From assembly GCA_035636095.1 (NCBI GenBank), contig DASPZU010000009.1:22107-86106 (forward strand): a stretch of DNA of 64,000 nt, given 5' to 3'. A program made the position numbers and the translations under genes. Numbering within the stretch: position 1 is the first letter of the stretch; each line of letters opens with the position of its first letter. The notes beneath the pieces were generated by a model. That model had not been told where the DNA came from. It worked only from the letters and a program-made list of their open reading frames with translations, and ran no database searches. The stretch is from Gp7-AA10 sp035636095. GTDB lineage: Bacteria > Acidobacteriota > Thermoanaerobaculia > Gp7-AA8. Positions 15,701-22,866 of this stretch are shown here, piece by piece.

Positions 15701-16254
15701 GTGAGTCGTTCCTTCGAACGCAACGCGATGATCTGGTGCAGGCGATCGAATCGCTGCGATCGACCATCCGAAAGATCAACATCACATCGCGCGAGCTGTT
15801 CCGCGACGCATTCAACGGAGTCAACGAGGCCTTCGGTCAAATCTTCGCGTCGCTGTTCGGCGGCGGAGCGGCGAGGATGCAACTGCTCGACGAGGAAGAC
15901 ATCCTGGAGAGCGGCATCGAGCTGATCGCGCAGCCGCCCGGAAAAAGGAATCAGTCGATCGCGCTGCTCTCCGGCGGCGAGCGCGCGCTGACCGCGCTGG
16001 CGCTGCTGTTCGCGATCTTCCGCTACAAGCCCAGCCCCTTCTGCATCCTCGACGAGGTCGACGCGCCGCTCGACGAAGTCAACAACGATCGCTTCGTGCG
16101 CCTGGTGCGCGACATGTCGCGCGACACGCAGTTCATCATGATCACGCACTCGCGCCGCACCATGGAGGCCGCCGACGTGCTGTACGGCGTGACGATGGAA
16201 GAAGCGGGATGCTCGCGCCTGGTCAGCGTGAACTTCGCGGAGATCGAAGCGTAG
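12727..16254 (+). CDS. smc: Chromosome segregation ATPase SMC
   Basis: A full-length SMC of 1175 residues. Walker A is GPNGCGKSN (32-40). Two long coiled-coil arms (about 170-500 and 660-1000, Glu/Arg/Ala-rich) flank the hinge (about 510-650). The C-terminal head carries the signature LSGGERALTALALLFAIF (near 1080) and Walker B CILDEVDAPLD (near 1105). It forms the condensin ring that compacts and segregates DNA. Residues 579-593 (AHPLPARGERNGVRG) are a translated REP-like palindrome inserted in the hinge. Scp partners are not in the window. Its 3' end overlaps the convergent PAP2 gene by 32 nt. Start ATG has no Shine-Dalgarno; TGAAAT lies 6 nt upstream. Confidence 0.97.
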   Translation: MLKLEKLEINGFKSFYDPAQLTFPVALTAVVGPNGCGKSNICDAIIWVLGENRATHIRGETMEDVIFQGSARRRPLSMGEVTLTLKTDNGHPAAEDGRITLHRRVFRTGESEFRLNGKRVRMKDISDILMDTGLGIRNYSVMEQGKIDLILSNKPQDRRRLIEEAAGITKYKTKRRAAELKLEETQANLLRIDDTLAEVTRNLNSLKRQAGRARRHKELVEELSTAKRALYKGRIVLAQSEQRTAEEGVAAAQASESELAAQLATDEAALAEHRTLLTNRASRASAAREEIAAVTGDVERLRSFLQQSESALTDLRNRIEIARGQTTNIGDEATEQQAQLDERLEALANARGERNRLREIAEQLERERQEKSDEVRGHEKALADNRETLMRTIANISEARNQVHQIEVAVEKCEFYLGKLTEAARKATESRDGARATMREWDAAVRAAESALVAAQHAARDAVAKRDDVSSRRDAMRESLASARDRVSQITYKIDSVRTLLASLEAQDENVRSAILELIPNATSAAESVHATQGFEAALDTLLREVSKATVVDDASVALKAIKRLRERGAGRGAFLNVAHPLPARGERNGVRGDAVYAVVGEGTVADAVRSAIPEAYIVGDLQQAIDGAKERPHATFVTLDGDIVRGPLLIGGKIEGATPGVFSIKRQLADLTALLGTEETRAIELATELQGLEDELHAADDARILAEDRARTAEVALRDQRGNRDHAMMELDRFERELAVTSEEKTLYAEEKEQLVGRRNAAVADLNHLEERERYIHEQIRTHEEQLTAARAQFEEVTDIATRARVDVETATGVVNAVQREHENLSRIVLSLGSRTTQLQQEIESLQRKQQETQTAGEEARAQLERALVRLRDVGEMRIALEAEVADLESRVQQLETRALSSRELWNAAKDALFESERRRDRANAAFDLLREQIALDLHAGIDALAEVEPPVDDQARVNLESEVARLTEHIERIGPVNVLAIEEHQELEQRESFLRTQRDDLVQAIESLRSTIRKINITSRELFRDAFNGVNEAFGQIFASLFGGGAARMQLLDEEDILESGIELIAQPPGKRNQSIALLSGGERALTALALLFAIFRYKPSPFCILDEVDAPLDEVNNDRFVRLVRDMSRDTQFIMITHSRRTMEAADVLYGVTMEEAGCSRLVSVNFAEIEA
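14462..14505. repeat. REP-like palindrome inserted in frame in the smc hinge
   Basis: CCCTCTCCCCGC / GCGGGGAGAGG (14466-14490) followed by AACGGGGTGAGGGGCGA. It matches the core and right end of the intergenic element at 2960-3057. It adds about 15 codons (HPLPARGER and neighbours) without breaking the frame. Confidence 0.8.
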
Positions 16255-17071
16255 CCGCAACGATGAGACCGATCGCGGCCGACGCGGTGACATCTGAAGT
16301 CCAGTGACGAAAGGCGAGGACGCGTGACACCGCGACCGCCAGCGCGAGGAGCACAGCGATCGCGCGCAGTGTCTTCGACTCGGCGTTCAGAATCAGAACT
16401 CCCGCCAGCGCGAATGCGCCGACGGTGTGTCCGCTCGGAAACGAGCTCGCCGACACGCGTGCATGGTGGAACGGGCCCAACCACAACTCCGGCCGTGTCC
16501 GTCCGATCGCAAATTTCACGATTTGCACGATCGCACCGCCGGCCGCGCCAGCGACCAACATGCGAATGGCGTAGCCGACCCAGTCGCGTTTCGCGTAGGC
16601 CAGGCCCGCCAACGCGAAGAAGAGGATGATCATCACGGGGTTCATCCCGCCGCCGAATCGATTGGCGATGCGAATCCAATCTTCGACCGAGTCCGAATTG
16701 ATGCGCTCAGCCCACTCGGTGACAGGCGAATCAACGAACATCCAAACCTGTGCGACCAGCGCCGCGGCAGCGATGATGGCAATTCCGGTCAGAGTCCGAA
16801 TTCGAAGGCGGGTCGCACGAAACTCGGCCAGAATCGCGCCGAAATCGCGGGTATCCTGCAGCAGCCACAAAGCGAAAAGGCCCGAAAGGCACCAGAAGAC
16901 GACATCCCAGGCCGGCGCTTCGCGGCCAAGAAACGAGAGCTCGTCGATGCCGAGGGGCGCGTTGCAGCAGAGGCGGTTGACGGCCACGATCGGCGAAGGC
17001 CAGAAGACCGACAAAATCAGCAGCGCGACGAAGCCCGCGGATGCCAGACGTCGCTTAGCGCCGGTAGACAT
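16223..17071 (-). CDS. PAP2-family membrane phosphatase
   Basis: A 282-residue protein with about six membrane helices and the three PAP2 motifs: KFAIGRTRP, PSGHT and SRVLAFRHWTSDV. The family dephosphorylates lipid phosphates (phosphatidic acid, undecaprenyl pyrophosphate) on the outer face of the inner membrane. It overlaps the upstream ArnT-like transferase by 17 nt, suggesting joint use: the transferase releases polyprenyl phosphate and the phosphatase may recycle carrier or modify lipid A. ATG at 17071 is inside the transferase 3' end. Its 3' end overlaps smc. Confidence 0.9.
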   Translation of the reverse strand: MSTGAKRRLASAGFVALLILSVFWPSPIVAVNRLCCNAPLGIDELSFLGREAPAWDVVFWCLSGLFALWLLQDTRDFGAILAEFRATRLRIRTLTGIAIIAAAALVAQVWMFVDSPVTEWAERINSDSVEDWIRIANRFGGGMNPVMIILFFALAGLAYAKRDWVGYAIRMLVAGAAGGAIVQIVKFAIGRTRPELWLGPFHHARVSASSFPSGHTVGAFALAGVLILNAESKTLRAIAVLLALAVAVSRVLAFRHWTSDVTASAAIGLIVAATLRSPRSSR

Positions 17072-18467
17072 CGAACCATTTTCCGATCATCTGCACCTGA
17101 TCGACGAGGCGATAACCGCGCAGCGCGTTGGCGATCTCCCCGGAGTGAATGCGACTCGTCGCGATCACCGTCGGATTGCCGATGTTGTCGGCGTCAACGT
17201 ATCGCACGCGTTCCAGCTCGCGTGGAAAGTCATAGCGGCTCCACAAGTTCGGACAACTGTAGAGCGCGATTTGCTCTGCGGCGACGTGTTGCTTCTCGAG
17301 CGCGACGATCAGCCGCTGCGGTGAGCCAATCGAATTCACGAACGGCATCATGGTGATGGCTGCATAAATCAACGGGATCAGCGGCACGATGCCCACTGCG
17401 ATCGTGGCTGGCAGCGCGGATCGCCACGTGAGGATCAACGCGATTGCCGCAGAAACAGCAATGATTATCATCAACAATTTTGCTTCGGGCGGAACGCGAT
17501 TCACGAATACCACAGCGACGACGAGCAGCCCGAGCGTGATACGGCTTGCGACGATCGAGGCGCGATCGGCGATCATCAACGCCACCGGCGGAATCATCGC
17601 CATCATGTAGACGTCGAGCTTACTGCTCATGAGCGAGTACGGAATCAGCACCGCCGCGATCCAGCTCAGATAAAAACGATTCGCGCCGCGCAGCGCCGCC
17701 ATCGCAAGAAAAAACCACGGGAACAGAATTCCGGGAAGGTGCAGCAGGTAAAACCATGGCGGCGCGTTGTGCACCCACGCCCCCACCGCCCGCCCGACCG
17801 TCTGCTTGACGATCACCTCCCGCGCGTAGGCCTGCCCGCCCAGCAACATCGCCGGCACGAACCATAGCAGCGGAATCCCGATCATCGCGGCGATGGGCGC
17901 GACATAGTTGACGCGTGGAAATCGCTTTTGTCGCCACGCTTCGATGAGAAACAAGACCACGCCGATGACGGGGGCCATCGGCCCTTTGATCAACGTGGCG
18001 ATTCCGAACGCCACGCCGGCGGGCAGCAGTCTCTCCTGCTGCATCATCCACACGCCCAGAACGATCAAGGCTGTAAAGCTGACATCCATGCGAGCCGTTT
18101 GCGCCGATCCCCACACCATCAACGATGTCGCGCAGACGAATGCCGCCATCGGACCACCCATCCGCCACATCAGCCAGATCAGAAACAGGAATGCGATGAG
18201 CGACGGCAGCACGAACGCCCACATCGAATAGACGCCCAGCGCAAACGTCAGCACATCGATCATCCAGAAATGCAGGGGCGGTTTGTGGGTGAAGGGCGCG
18301 CCGTTCAAAATCGGCAAAAAAAATGCGCCGGTGGCCCGCATTTCGCGGATTACCTCGGCGTATTTCGTCTCGTCGCCGATGAAAAGATCGCGCTGAAACG
18401 GCGTGATCCAGGTCGAGAGTATGGCGACAAAGAGCGCGATCAGAAGAGTGCGCGAAGACAGGCTCAA
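17055..18467 (-). CDS. GT39/ArnT-like polyprenyl-phosphate-dependent glycosyltransferase
   Basis: A polytopic (11-12 helix) GT-C enzyme. The N-terminal loop carries DETKYAEVIREM (GDE/DExR-type acidic motif) and THKPPLHFW, both typical of ArnT/PMT family enzymes that move a sugar from polyprenyl phosphate to lipid A or other acceptors in the periplasm. The C-terminal extracytoplasmic domain is short. I place the start at the TTG at 18467 because TATAAT lies exactly 7 nt before it and the first helix begins 7 residues later. A longer frame from TTG 18545 adds a basic stretch of 26 residues and cannot be excluded. Partner of the downstream PAP2 gene and probably fed by the GT2/LABN pair. Confidence 0.85.
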   Translation of the reverse strand: MSLSSRTLLIALFVAILSTWITPFQRDLFIGDETKYAEVIREMRATGAFFLPILNGAPFTHKPPLHFWMIDVLTFALGVYSMWAFVLPSLIAFLFLIWLMWRMGGPMAAFVCATSLMVWGSAQTARMDVSFTALIVLGVWMMQQERLLPAGVAFGIATLIKGPMAPVIGVVLFLIEAWRQKRFPRVNYVAPIAAMIGIPLLWFVPAMLLGGQAYAREVIVKQTVGRAVGAWVHNAPPWFYLLHLPGILFPWFFLAMAALRGANRFYLSWIAAVLIPYSLMSSKLDVYMMAMIPPVALMIADRASIVASRITLGLLVVAVVFVNRVPPEAKLLMIIIAVSAAIALILTWRSALPATIAVGIVPLIPLIYAAITMMPFVNSIGSPQRLIVALEKQHVAAEQIALYSCPNLWSRYDFPRELERVRYVDADNIGNPTVIATSRIHSGEIANALRGYRLVDQVQMIGKWFDVYRR

Positions 18468-18474
18468 CCCTTTG

Positions 18475-18480
18475 ATTATA
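18475..18480 (-). promoter_or_regulatory. Consensus -10 (TATAAT) upstream of the GT39 gene
   Basis: TATAAT on the minus strand, 7 nt before TTG 18467. No good -35. Implies a leaderless or nearly leaderless message. Confidence 0.45.
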
Positions 18481-18565
18481 CGCCGCTTAGACGATGCAGG
18501 AAATCCGTAAGAGCAGGCCTTGGTACGGGTGTAGAATCGTTTCAATGGATCTTTGAAGGAGGAAA

Positions 18566-18808
18566 ATGAGGATGTCGAATCGGGTCGCAGACATTCAACA
18601 GATTCTCAGCACCGAGGATGTAGAGTTTCGGCAGTGGGTCGAAGAGCATCACGCTTGCGAATCCCGTCTGAGCGAGCTCGCCTCCAAGCCTCAGGTGACC
18701 ATCGAGGAAGAGATGGAAGAGAAGACGTTGAAAAAGCGAAAGCTGCACCTCAAAGATCAAATGGCAGCACGAATTCGGACATACGAATCCAGCAACAGCG
18801 TCGCCTAA
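18566..18808 (+). CDS. DUF465 / YdcH-like small protein
   Basis: 80 residues, helical hairpin type. The hallmark HHACESRLSELASKP followed by EEEMEEKTLKKRKLHLKDQM matches DUF465 (YdcH), whose members are small cytoplasmic coiled-coil proteins of unknown role. AAGGAGG (18556-18562) precedes the ATG; a second ATG two codons later is possible. TAGAAT (18532-18537) may be its -10. A heptamer hairpin array begins directly after the stop, before psd. Confidence 0.85.
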   Translation: MRMSNRVADIQQILSTEDVEFRQWVEEHHACESRLSELASKPQVTIEEEMEEKTLKKRKLHLKDQMAARIRTYESSNSVA

Positions 18809-18885
18809 GTCAGAAGGCAGAAGTCAGAAGGCAGAAGGGTTCTCATGCAGAGTCCTTCTGCCTTCTGCTTTCTGCCTTCTGCCTT
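18809..18885. repeat. Heptamer inverted array between DUF465 and psd
   Basis: Left arm of four alternating GTCAGAA / GGCAGAA units (18809-18838). Loop of about 14 nt. Right arm of CCTTCTG / CTTTCTG units (18853-18885), which are reverse complements. The fold would be a stem of about 28 bp directly after a stop codon. There is no T-run immediately after the right arm except CTTGTTTTT. Confidence 0.9.
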
Positions 18886-18894
18886 GTTTTTGCA

Positions 18895-18900
18895 TAACAT
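18895..18900 (+). promoter_or_regulatory. -10-like TAACAT exactly 6 nt before psd
   Basis: TAACAT-N6-ATG at 18907, with no Shine-Dalgarno. Consistent with leaderless initiation. The -35 position falls in the repeat array. Confidence 0.4.
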
Positions 18901-18906
18901 CCACCC

Positions 18907-19554
18907 ATGCCGAAAATCCGGTTTGCTCCGGAGGGGTGGCTGTTCATCATCCCCGTGATCATTCTCACGGCGGCGGCGTTGCTTCTCACATGGTGGACCG
19001 CCGCAATCGTCTTTGGCCTCCTGGCGGCATTTCTCTTCAACTTTTTTCGCGATCCGCAGCGCGTCGGCTCCGAGCGTCACGTCGATGTTCTTTCGCCCGC
19101 CGACGGCACGGTCGTGCAGATCAAGGATGTGAACGACGGCGAAGTTTGGCCCGGACTCACCCGGCAGGTCAGCATCTTCATGTCGGTGTTCGACGTCCAC
19201 GTGAATCGCGCACCGATCACCGGCCGCATCGTGCACTACGAATACAATCCCGGGAAAAAGATTGCGGCCTTTGCGGAGAAATCATCGACGGAGAACGAAC
19301 AGAATCTGGTGGTCATCGAAGACGGCAACGGTGGCTGCATTGCCTTCAAGCAGATTGCGGGATTGCTGGCCCGGCGCATCGTCTTCGACAAGAAAGAGGG
19401 CGATGAGGTCGTGCGCGGCGAGCGGGTGGGCATGATCAAATTCGGCTCGCGGGTCGACGTCTTTTTTCAGCCCTCGGCGAAAATCAACGTCAAGATGCGC
19501 GAGAAGGTGAAAGTCGGATTGACCATCATCGGAGAGATCGAGGAACGCCGATGA
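18907..19554 (+). CDS. psd: Phosphatidylserine decarboxylase (small-form proenzyme)
   Basis: 215 residues, the short PSD-A type. Two membrane segments at the N-terminus (about 10-45) anchor it. Catalytic-domain motifs are FFRDPQR, LSPADGTV, MSVFDVHVNR (His), ENEQN and the self-cleavage site FGSRVD, where the Ser becomes the pyruvoyl group. It converts phosphatidylserine to phosphatidylethanolamine at the inner membrane. The gene overlaps pssA by ATGA, so the two steps of PE synthesis are made together. Confidence 0.95.
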   Translation: MPKIRFAPEGWLFIIPVIILTAAALLLTWWTAAIVFGLLAAFLFNFFRDPQRVGSERHVDVLSPADGTVVQIKDVNDGEVWPGLTRQVSIFMSVFDVHVNRAPITGRIVHYEYNPGKKIAAFAEKSSTENEQNLVVIEDGNGGCIAFKQIAGLLARRIVFDKKEGDEVVRGERVGMIKFGSRVDVFFQPSAKINVKMREKVKVGLTIIGEIEERR

Positions 19555-20357
19555 AGCCCGAGGTCCGGAAAAATCTTCGACGCGGGGTCTACGTCATTCC
19601 GACATCCTTCACGGTGCTCAATCTCTTTTTCGGATTCCGCTCCATCGTCAACAGTACGCGTGGCATCGAGGCCATCGCGAACGGACGCAACGATCTCGCC
19701 ATCCAGTTCTTCGAGCTGGCCTGCCTGTCGCTTTTCTTCGCGGCGATTTTCGACACCGTCGACGGATTGGTGGCGCGTCAACTCGGTGCCACCAGCGAGT
19801 TCGGCAAGGAATACGACTCGCTCGCCGATTGCGTCACGTTCGGCGCCGCGCCGGCCATGCTGGTCTACGCCTGGGGCCTTCGCGCCCTCGGCAACCTCGG
19901 CGGCGCGATCGCTTTTCTTTTTCTGGTCAGCGGCTCGCTGCGCCTGGCACGGTTCAACATCATGACCGGCAAGACCGACTATCGCTACTTCGTCGGCCTC
20001 CCCATTCCTGCCGGCGCGCTGACGCTGGCCTCGATCATCTTCTACGCGCCCGCGCCGGTGCGCGACGAACATTTCGCGATGATCATGCTGCTGGTGACCG
20101 CGGCGGTCGCGTTCGCGATGGTCTCGCCGATCCGCTATCGGAGCCAGAAGGGATTGAATCTTCAGAAAGAGCGGTCGCTGATCTACATCCTCGGGCTGGC
20201 GTTGATTCTTGGGATCTTCTCGAGATTTCCGCGTGAGTTTCTCTTCATCGGGGCGATCTGCTACTTCGCCTCCGGCCCGCTGATTCGCCTCTGGTCGATC
20301 GCTTTTCCGTCGCGCCAGCCGGCGGAGGAAGTGCTGCAGCCAGTGGACGCGCATTAA
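19551..20357 (+). CDS. pssA: CDP-diacylglycerol-serine O-phosphatidyltransferase
   Basis: 268 residues with about eight helices. The CDP-alcohol phosphatidyltransferase signature is DTVDGLVAR...GKEYDSLAD (DGxxAR, then GxxxDxxxD), and the flanking PTSFTVLNLFFGF is typical of bacterial type II PssA. It makes phosphatidylserine from CDP-DAG and serine. Coupled to psd (ATGA). The next gene starts 5 nt after its stop, so the ASADH paralogue is probably cotranscribed. Confidence 0.95.
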   Translation: MKPEVRKNLRRGVYVIPTSFTVLNLFFGFRSIVNSTRGIEAIANGRNDLAIQFFELACLSLFFAAIFDTVDGLVARQLGATSEFGKEYDSLADCVTFGAAPAMLVYAWGLRALGNLGGAIAFLFLVSGSLRLARFNIMTGKTDYRYFVGLPIPAGALTLASIIFYAPAPVRDEHFAMIMLLVTAAVAFAMVSPIRYRSQKGLNLQKERSLIYILGLALILGIFSRFPREFLFIGAICYFASGPLIRLWSIAFPSRQPAEEVLQPVDAH

Positions 20358-20362
20358 CTCAT

Positions 20363-21361
20363 ATGCCGAAGCCCAAATCGCCGGCCGGCTATCGGATCGG
20401 CATCGTCAATCCATTGACGCTGCTCGGCAACGAAGTCAAGACGATCTTGCGCGAACGGTCGTTCCCGTTCGCGAAGCTGGTGTTGCTCGACACGACCGGC
20501 AAGACTGCCGGCGCGCTGACAGAGGCCGACGATGAACCGGCGGTCGTAGTGGCTGCCTCGGACGACGAGCTGGAAGATCTCGATCTCGTCTTCTTCTGCG
20601 GTCCGCCGGCCGGCAATCGCGAATGGATCGAGCGTTATCGCGATGATCGTTTCATGGTCATCGACGCGTCGCAGCCGTCGACGATCGGGGAAGGAACGCT
20701 GGCCGTGGCGGGAATCAACCTGGAGGAAATCGCGGCTGGAGAAAAGTTGATCATCTCGCCGCATCCGGTTGCCATTCCGATCGCGCTGATCCTGCATCAG
20801 ATCGGAACGCTCAGCATCGTCGAGCAGTGCGCCGCCACGGTCGTGCAGCCGGCCTCGGAATTCGAGCAAGTCGGCGTGGAGGAGCTGGCGCAACAAACCG
20901 TCAGCGTCCTCAACGTCAAGGGCGTGACGAAGCACGTTTTCGATCGGCAGCTGGCGTTCAATCTTTATCCGGCGCTGGAACACAACGAGGAATTCATCGT
21001 CGACCAGATGCGGCGGCTGACCAATTCCGATTCCGAGCTCGCGCTAATGATCACTCAGGGAACGATCTTCCACAGCCACACTTTCTCGTTGTTCATCAAG
21101 ACGCGCGACGATCTCTCGGTCGATCAGATCGCGTCGCGGCTCCGCGACAATCCTGCCATCGCGCTGCCGGAACAGGACGAATCGTTCGGAACGATCGACG
21201 CCGCCGGTAAGGATCAAGTGCTGGTCGGAGAAGTGCGACGCGATCCGAGCATTCGTGGCGGATTCTGGGTGTGGGCGGTCTGCGATAATCTCCGCCGCAG
21301 CTCGGCGCTCAATGCCGTGTTGGTGGCCGAGAGGGTTTTGTTGGCGGATTCGGCGAACTAG
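20363..21361 (+). CDS. Usg-like aspartate-semialdehyde dehydrogenase paralogue lacking the catalytic Cys
   Basis: 332 residues with the ASADH fold: a Rossmann N-terminus (YRIGIVNPLTLLGNEVKTIL), VFFCGPPAGN, and a C-terminal dimer domain with GTIFHSHTFS. Where true ASADH has NPNC(S/T)T, this protein has SPHPVAIP, so the nucleophilic Cys is absent. The following QxxSGAG-type motif has become QPASEFEQVG. This is the pattern of Usg-1-type proteins, so it is unlikely to make aspartate semialdehyde and may bind NADP or act as a regulator. Cotranscribed with psd-pssA and followed by bcp after 8 nt. Confidence 0.82.
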   Translation: MPKPKSPAGYRIGIVNPLTLLGNEVKTILRERSFPFAKLVLLDTTGKTAGALTEADDEPAVVVAASDDELEDLDLVFFCGPPAGNREWIERYRDDRFMVIDASQPSTIGEGTLAVAGINLEEIAAGEKLIISPHPVAIPIALILHQIGTLSIVEQCAATVVQPASEFEQVGVEELAQQTVSVLNVKGVTKHVFDRQLAFNLYPALEHNEEFIVDQMRRLTNSDSELALMITQGTIFHSHTFSLFIKTRDDLSVDQIASRLRDNPAIALPEQDESFGTIDAAGKDQVLVGEVRRDPSIRGGFWVWAVCDNLRRSSALNAVLVAERVLLADSAN

Positions 21362-21369
21362 GAGCAAAG

Positions 21370-21858
21370 ATGCAGGATTACTACGAGCCGAAAGTCGGCG
21401 ATCTTGCGCCCGATTTTCAGTTGCCTTCGACGCGCGGAAAAGAAATCAGGCTCAGTGAGCTCAAAGGCACGGACGTGATTCTCTACTTCTATCCGCGCGA
21501 CGAAACGCCGGGGTGCACGGCCGAGGCCTGCTCGTTTCGCGATCTGGAAGGCGATCTCTCCAAAGCCGGGGCCGCAATCCTGGGCGTCTCGACCGATTCG
21601 ATGGCCAGCCACGAAAACTTCTCTGGCAAGCACAAGCTGAATTTTCCGTTGCTGTCCGATGAAACGGCCGACGTGTCAAAAATGTACGGCGCCTGGAAAG
21701 AGAAGAACATGTATGGCCGTCGCACCTGGGGCGTCGCGCGGACGACCTATTGGATCGGACCCGACCGCCGGATCAAGAAGATCTACAAAAAGGTCGACGC
21801 CGCCAAACACGCCGACGAGATCCTCGGCGATATCAAGGCCTCGCGCGCGAAAAAGTGA
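21370..21858 (+). CDS. bcp: Thioredoxin-dependent peroxiredoxin Bcp/PrxQ
   Basis: 162 residues. The peroxidatic Cys is in YPRDETPGCTAEACSF (C49) and the resolving Cys five residues later (C54), as in atypical 2-Cys PrxQ. VSTDSMASHENF and FPLLSDE are conserved. It reduces H2O2 and alkyl hydroperoxides in the cytoplasm using thioredoxin. AGGAG precedes the ATG. Last gene of the psd-pssA run. Confidence 0.94.
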   Translation: MQDYYEPKVGDLAPDFQLPSTRGKEIRLSELKGTDVILYFYPRDETPGCTAEACSFRDLEGDLSKAGAAILGVSTDSMASHENFSGKHKLNFPLLSDETADVSKMYGAWKEKNMYGRRTWGVARTTYWIGPDRRIKKIYKKVDAAKHADEILGDIKASRAKK

Positions 21859-21949
21859 CCGAGCCCGCAATGCTCAGCGAATCAAATACGTGGAACCTGC
21901 CGCCGCAATTGCGATCCCGGTGGAACGGTGACACCGGTACCGGCTCGAG

Positions 21950-22855
21950 ATGAAACTAGCTCGCATCCAACAACTTCTCATAACACCGCTGCTGGTCATA
22001 AGTGCCGCAACAACCGCCATCGCGCATCCAGGCTCCGGCATCGTTGTTGATCGGCGGGGATACGTTTACTTCGTGGATACCGGGAGCGGAGTTTGGACAA
22101 TCGACCCCACCGGCAAACTCGCCCGCCACGACGGGCCAAGGTTTCACTGGATGGCCATCGAGCAGGGCGAGCGGCCTTTGGGCGCTCGACTTCCCACGAT
22201 CCAAGGAGGCGAAGTCGTCGCCGTTGGCGTCAACCCAACACTTCTTCTTTCCAGCGACGTTCCAATAGCGGTTGGGCGGGACGGCGCGGTCTACTATCCA
22301 GAGTTCGGACAAGATCAACGCTTGCGAATCGTGCGGTTCACGCGGTCGGGTGTCGGAAGTGTTTGGGCGATCCTTCCATCGAAAGCACAGGGCGGCGCTC
22401 TGCGCTGGGTCAACGGCGTGGCCGCGGGCCCCGACGGATCTCTCTACTACACGGAAGACAAGGCGGTGCGAAGGATCGACGAACGAGGTCTAATCTCCAC
22501 CTTTGCGGAAAGCGTCACAGTATCCGACTGTACAGCAATCCCTGGCACAGAGCCTGGAACCGAACCTTACTTGCGCGGCCTCGCTGTGGCCACGGATGGT
22601 ACTGTCTTCGTCGCAGCTTCCGGTTGCGGTGCAGTTCTCAGGATCACACGGCGAGGCGAGATCACAACTGTATTGCGGACGACAAGTCCGTGGTCGCCAA
22701 CGGCCGTTGCGGTCTCTCCAAGCGGTCTCTATGTTCTCGAGTACCTCCACACCGCCTCAGAGGATCGCCAGGCATGGGTGCCGCGCGTACGAAAAGTGCT
22801 TCCCAACGGCACGATCGCTCATATTGCGGCCGTCGAACGACCGAAAGCTCGTTAA
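21950..22855 (+). CDS. Secreted NHL/SMP-30-like beta-propeller protein
   Basis: 301 residues with a signal peptide (LLITPLLVISAATTAIAH) and five or six propeller blades with the pattern GxVYFVDxGSGxxxxI (GIVVDRRGYVYFVDTGSG, VGRDGAVYYPEFG, AAGPDGSLYYTEDKAVRRI, AVATDGTVFVAASGCGAVLRI, AVSPSGLYVLEY). NHL/SMP-30 folds serve as lactonases or binding scaffolds; no catalytic set could be confirmed. Base composition is visibly lower in GC than its neighbours and the 91 bp upstream hold no clear promoter, so recent acquisition is possible. Convergent with the aminotransferase gene. Confidence 0.75.
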   Translation: MKLARIQQLLITPLLVISAATTAIAHPGSGIVVDRRGYVYFVDTGSGVWTIDPTGKLARHDGPRFHWMAIEQGERPLGARLPTIQGGEVVAVGVNPTLLLSSDVPIAVGRDGAVYYPEFGQDQRLRIVRFTRSGVGSVWAILPSKAQGGALRWVNGVAAGPDGSLYYTEDKAVRRIDERGLISTFAESVTVSDCTAIPGTEPGTEPYLRGLAVATDGTVFVAASGCGAVLRITRRGEITTVLRTTSPWSPTAVAVSPSGLYVLEYLHTASEDRQAWVPRVRKVLPNGTIAHIAAVERPKAR

Positions 22856-22866
22856 GGCGGCTGGCT

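Noticed and set aside
13633..16293. 886-codon open frame antisense to smc
   Set aside because: It mirrors the GAG/CTC-rich coiled-coil codons; its translation is Arg/Leu/Asp-rich without motifs, whereas the plus strand encodes a complete SMC.
21859..21949. Riboswitch or small RNA before the NHL-type gene
   Set aside because: Only a GC-rich GGTACC-type short palindrome; no extended conserved fold or terminator could be drawn.
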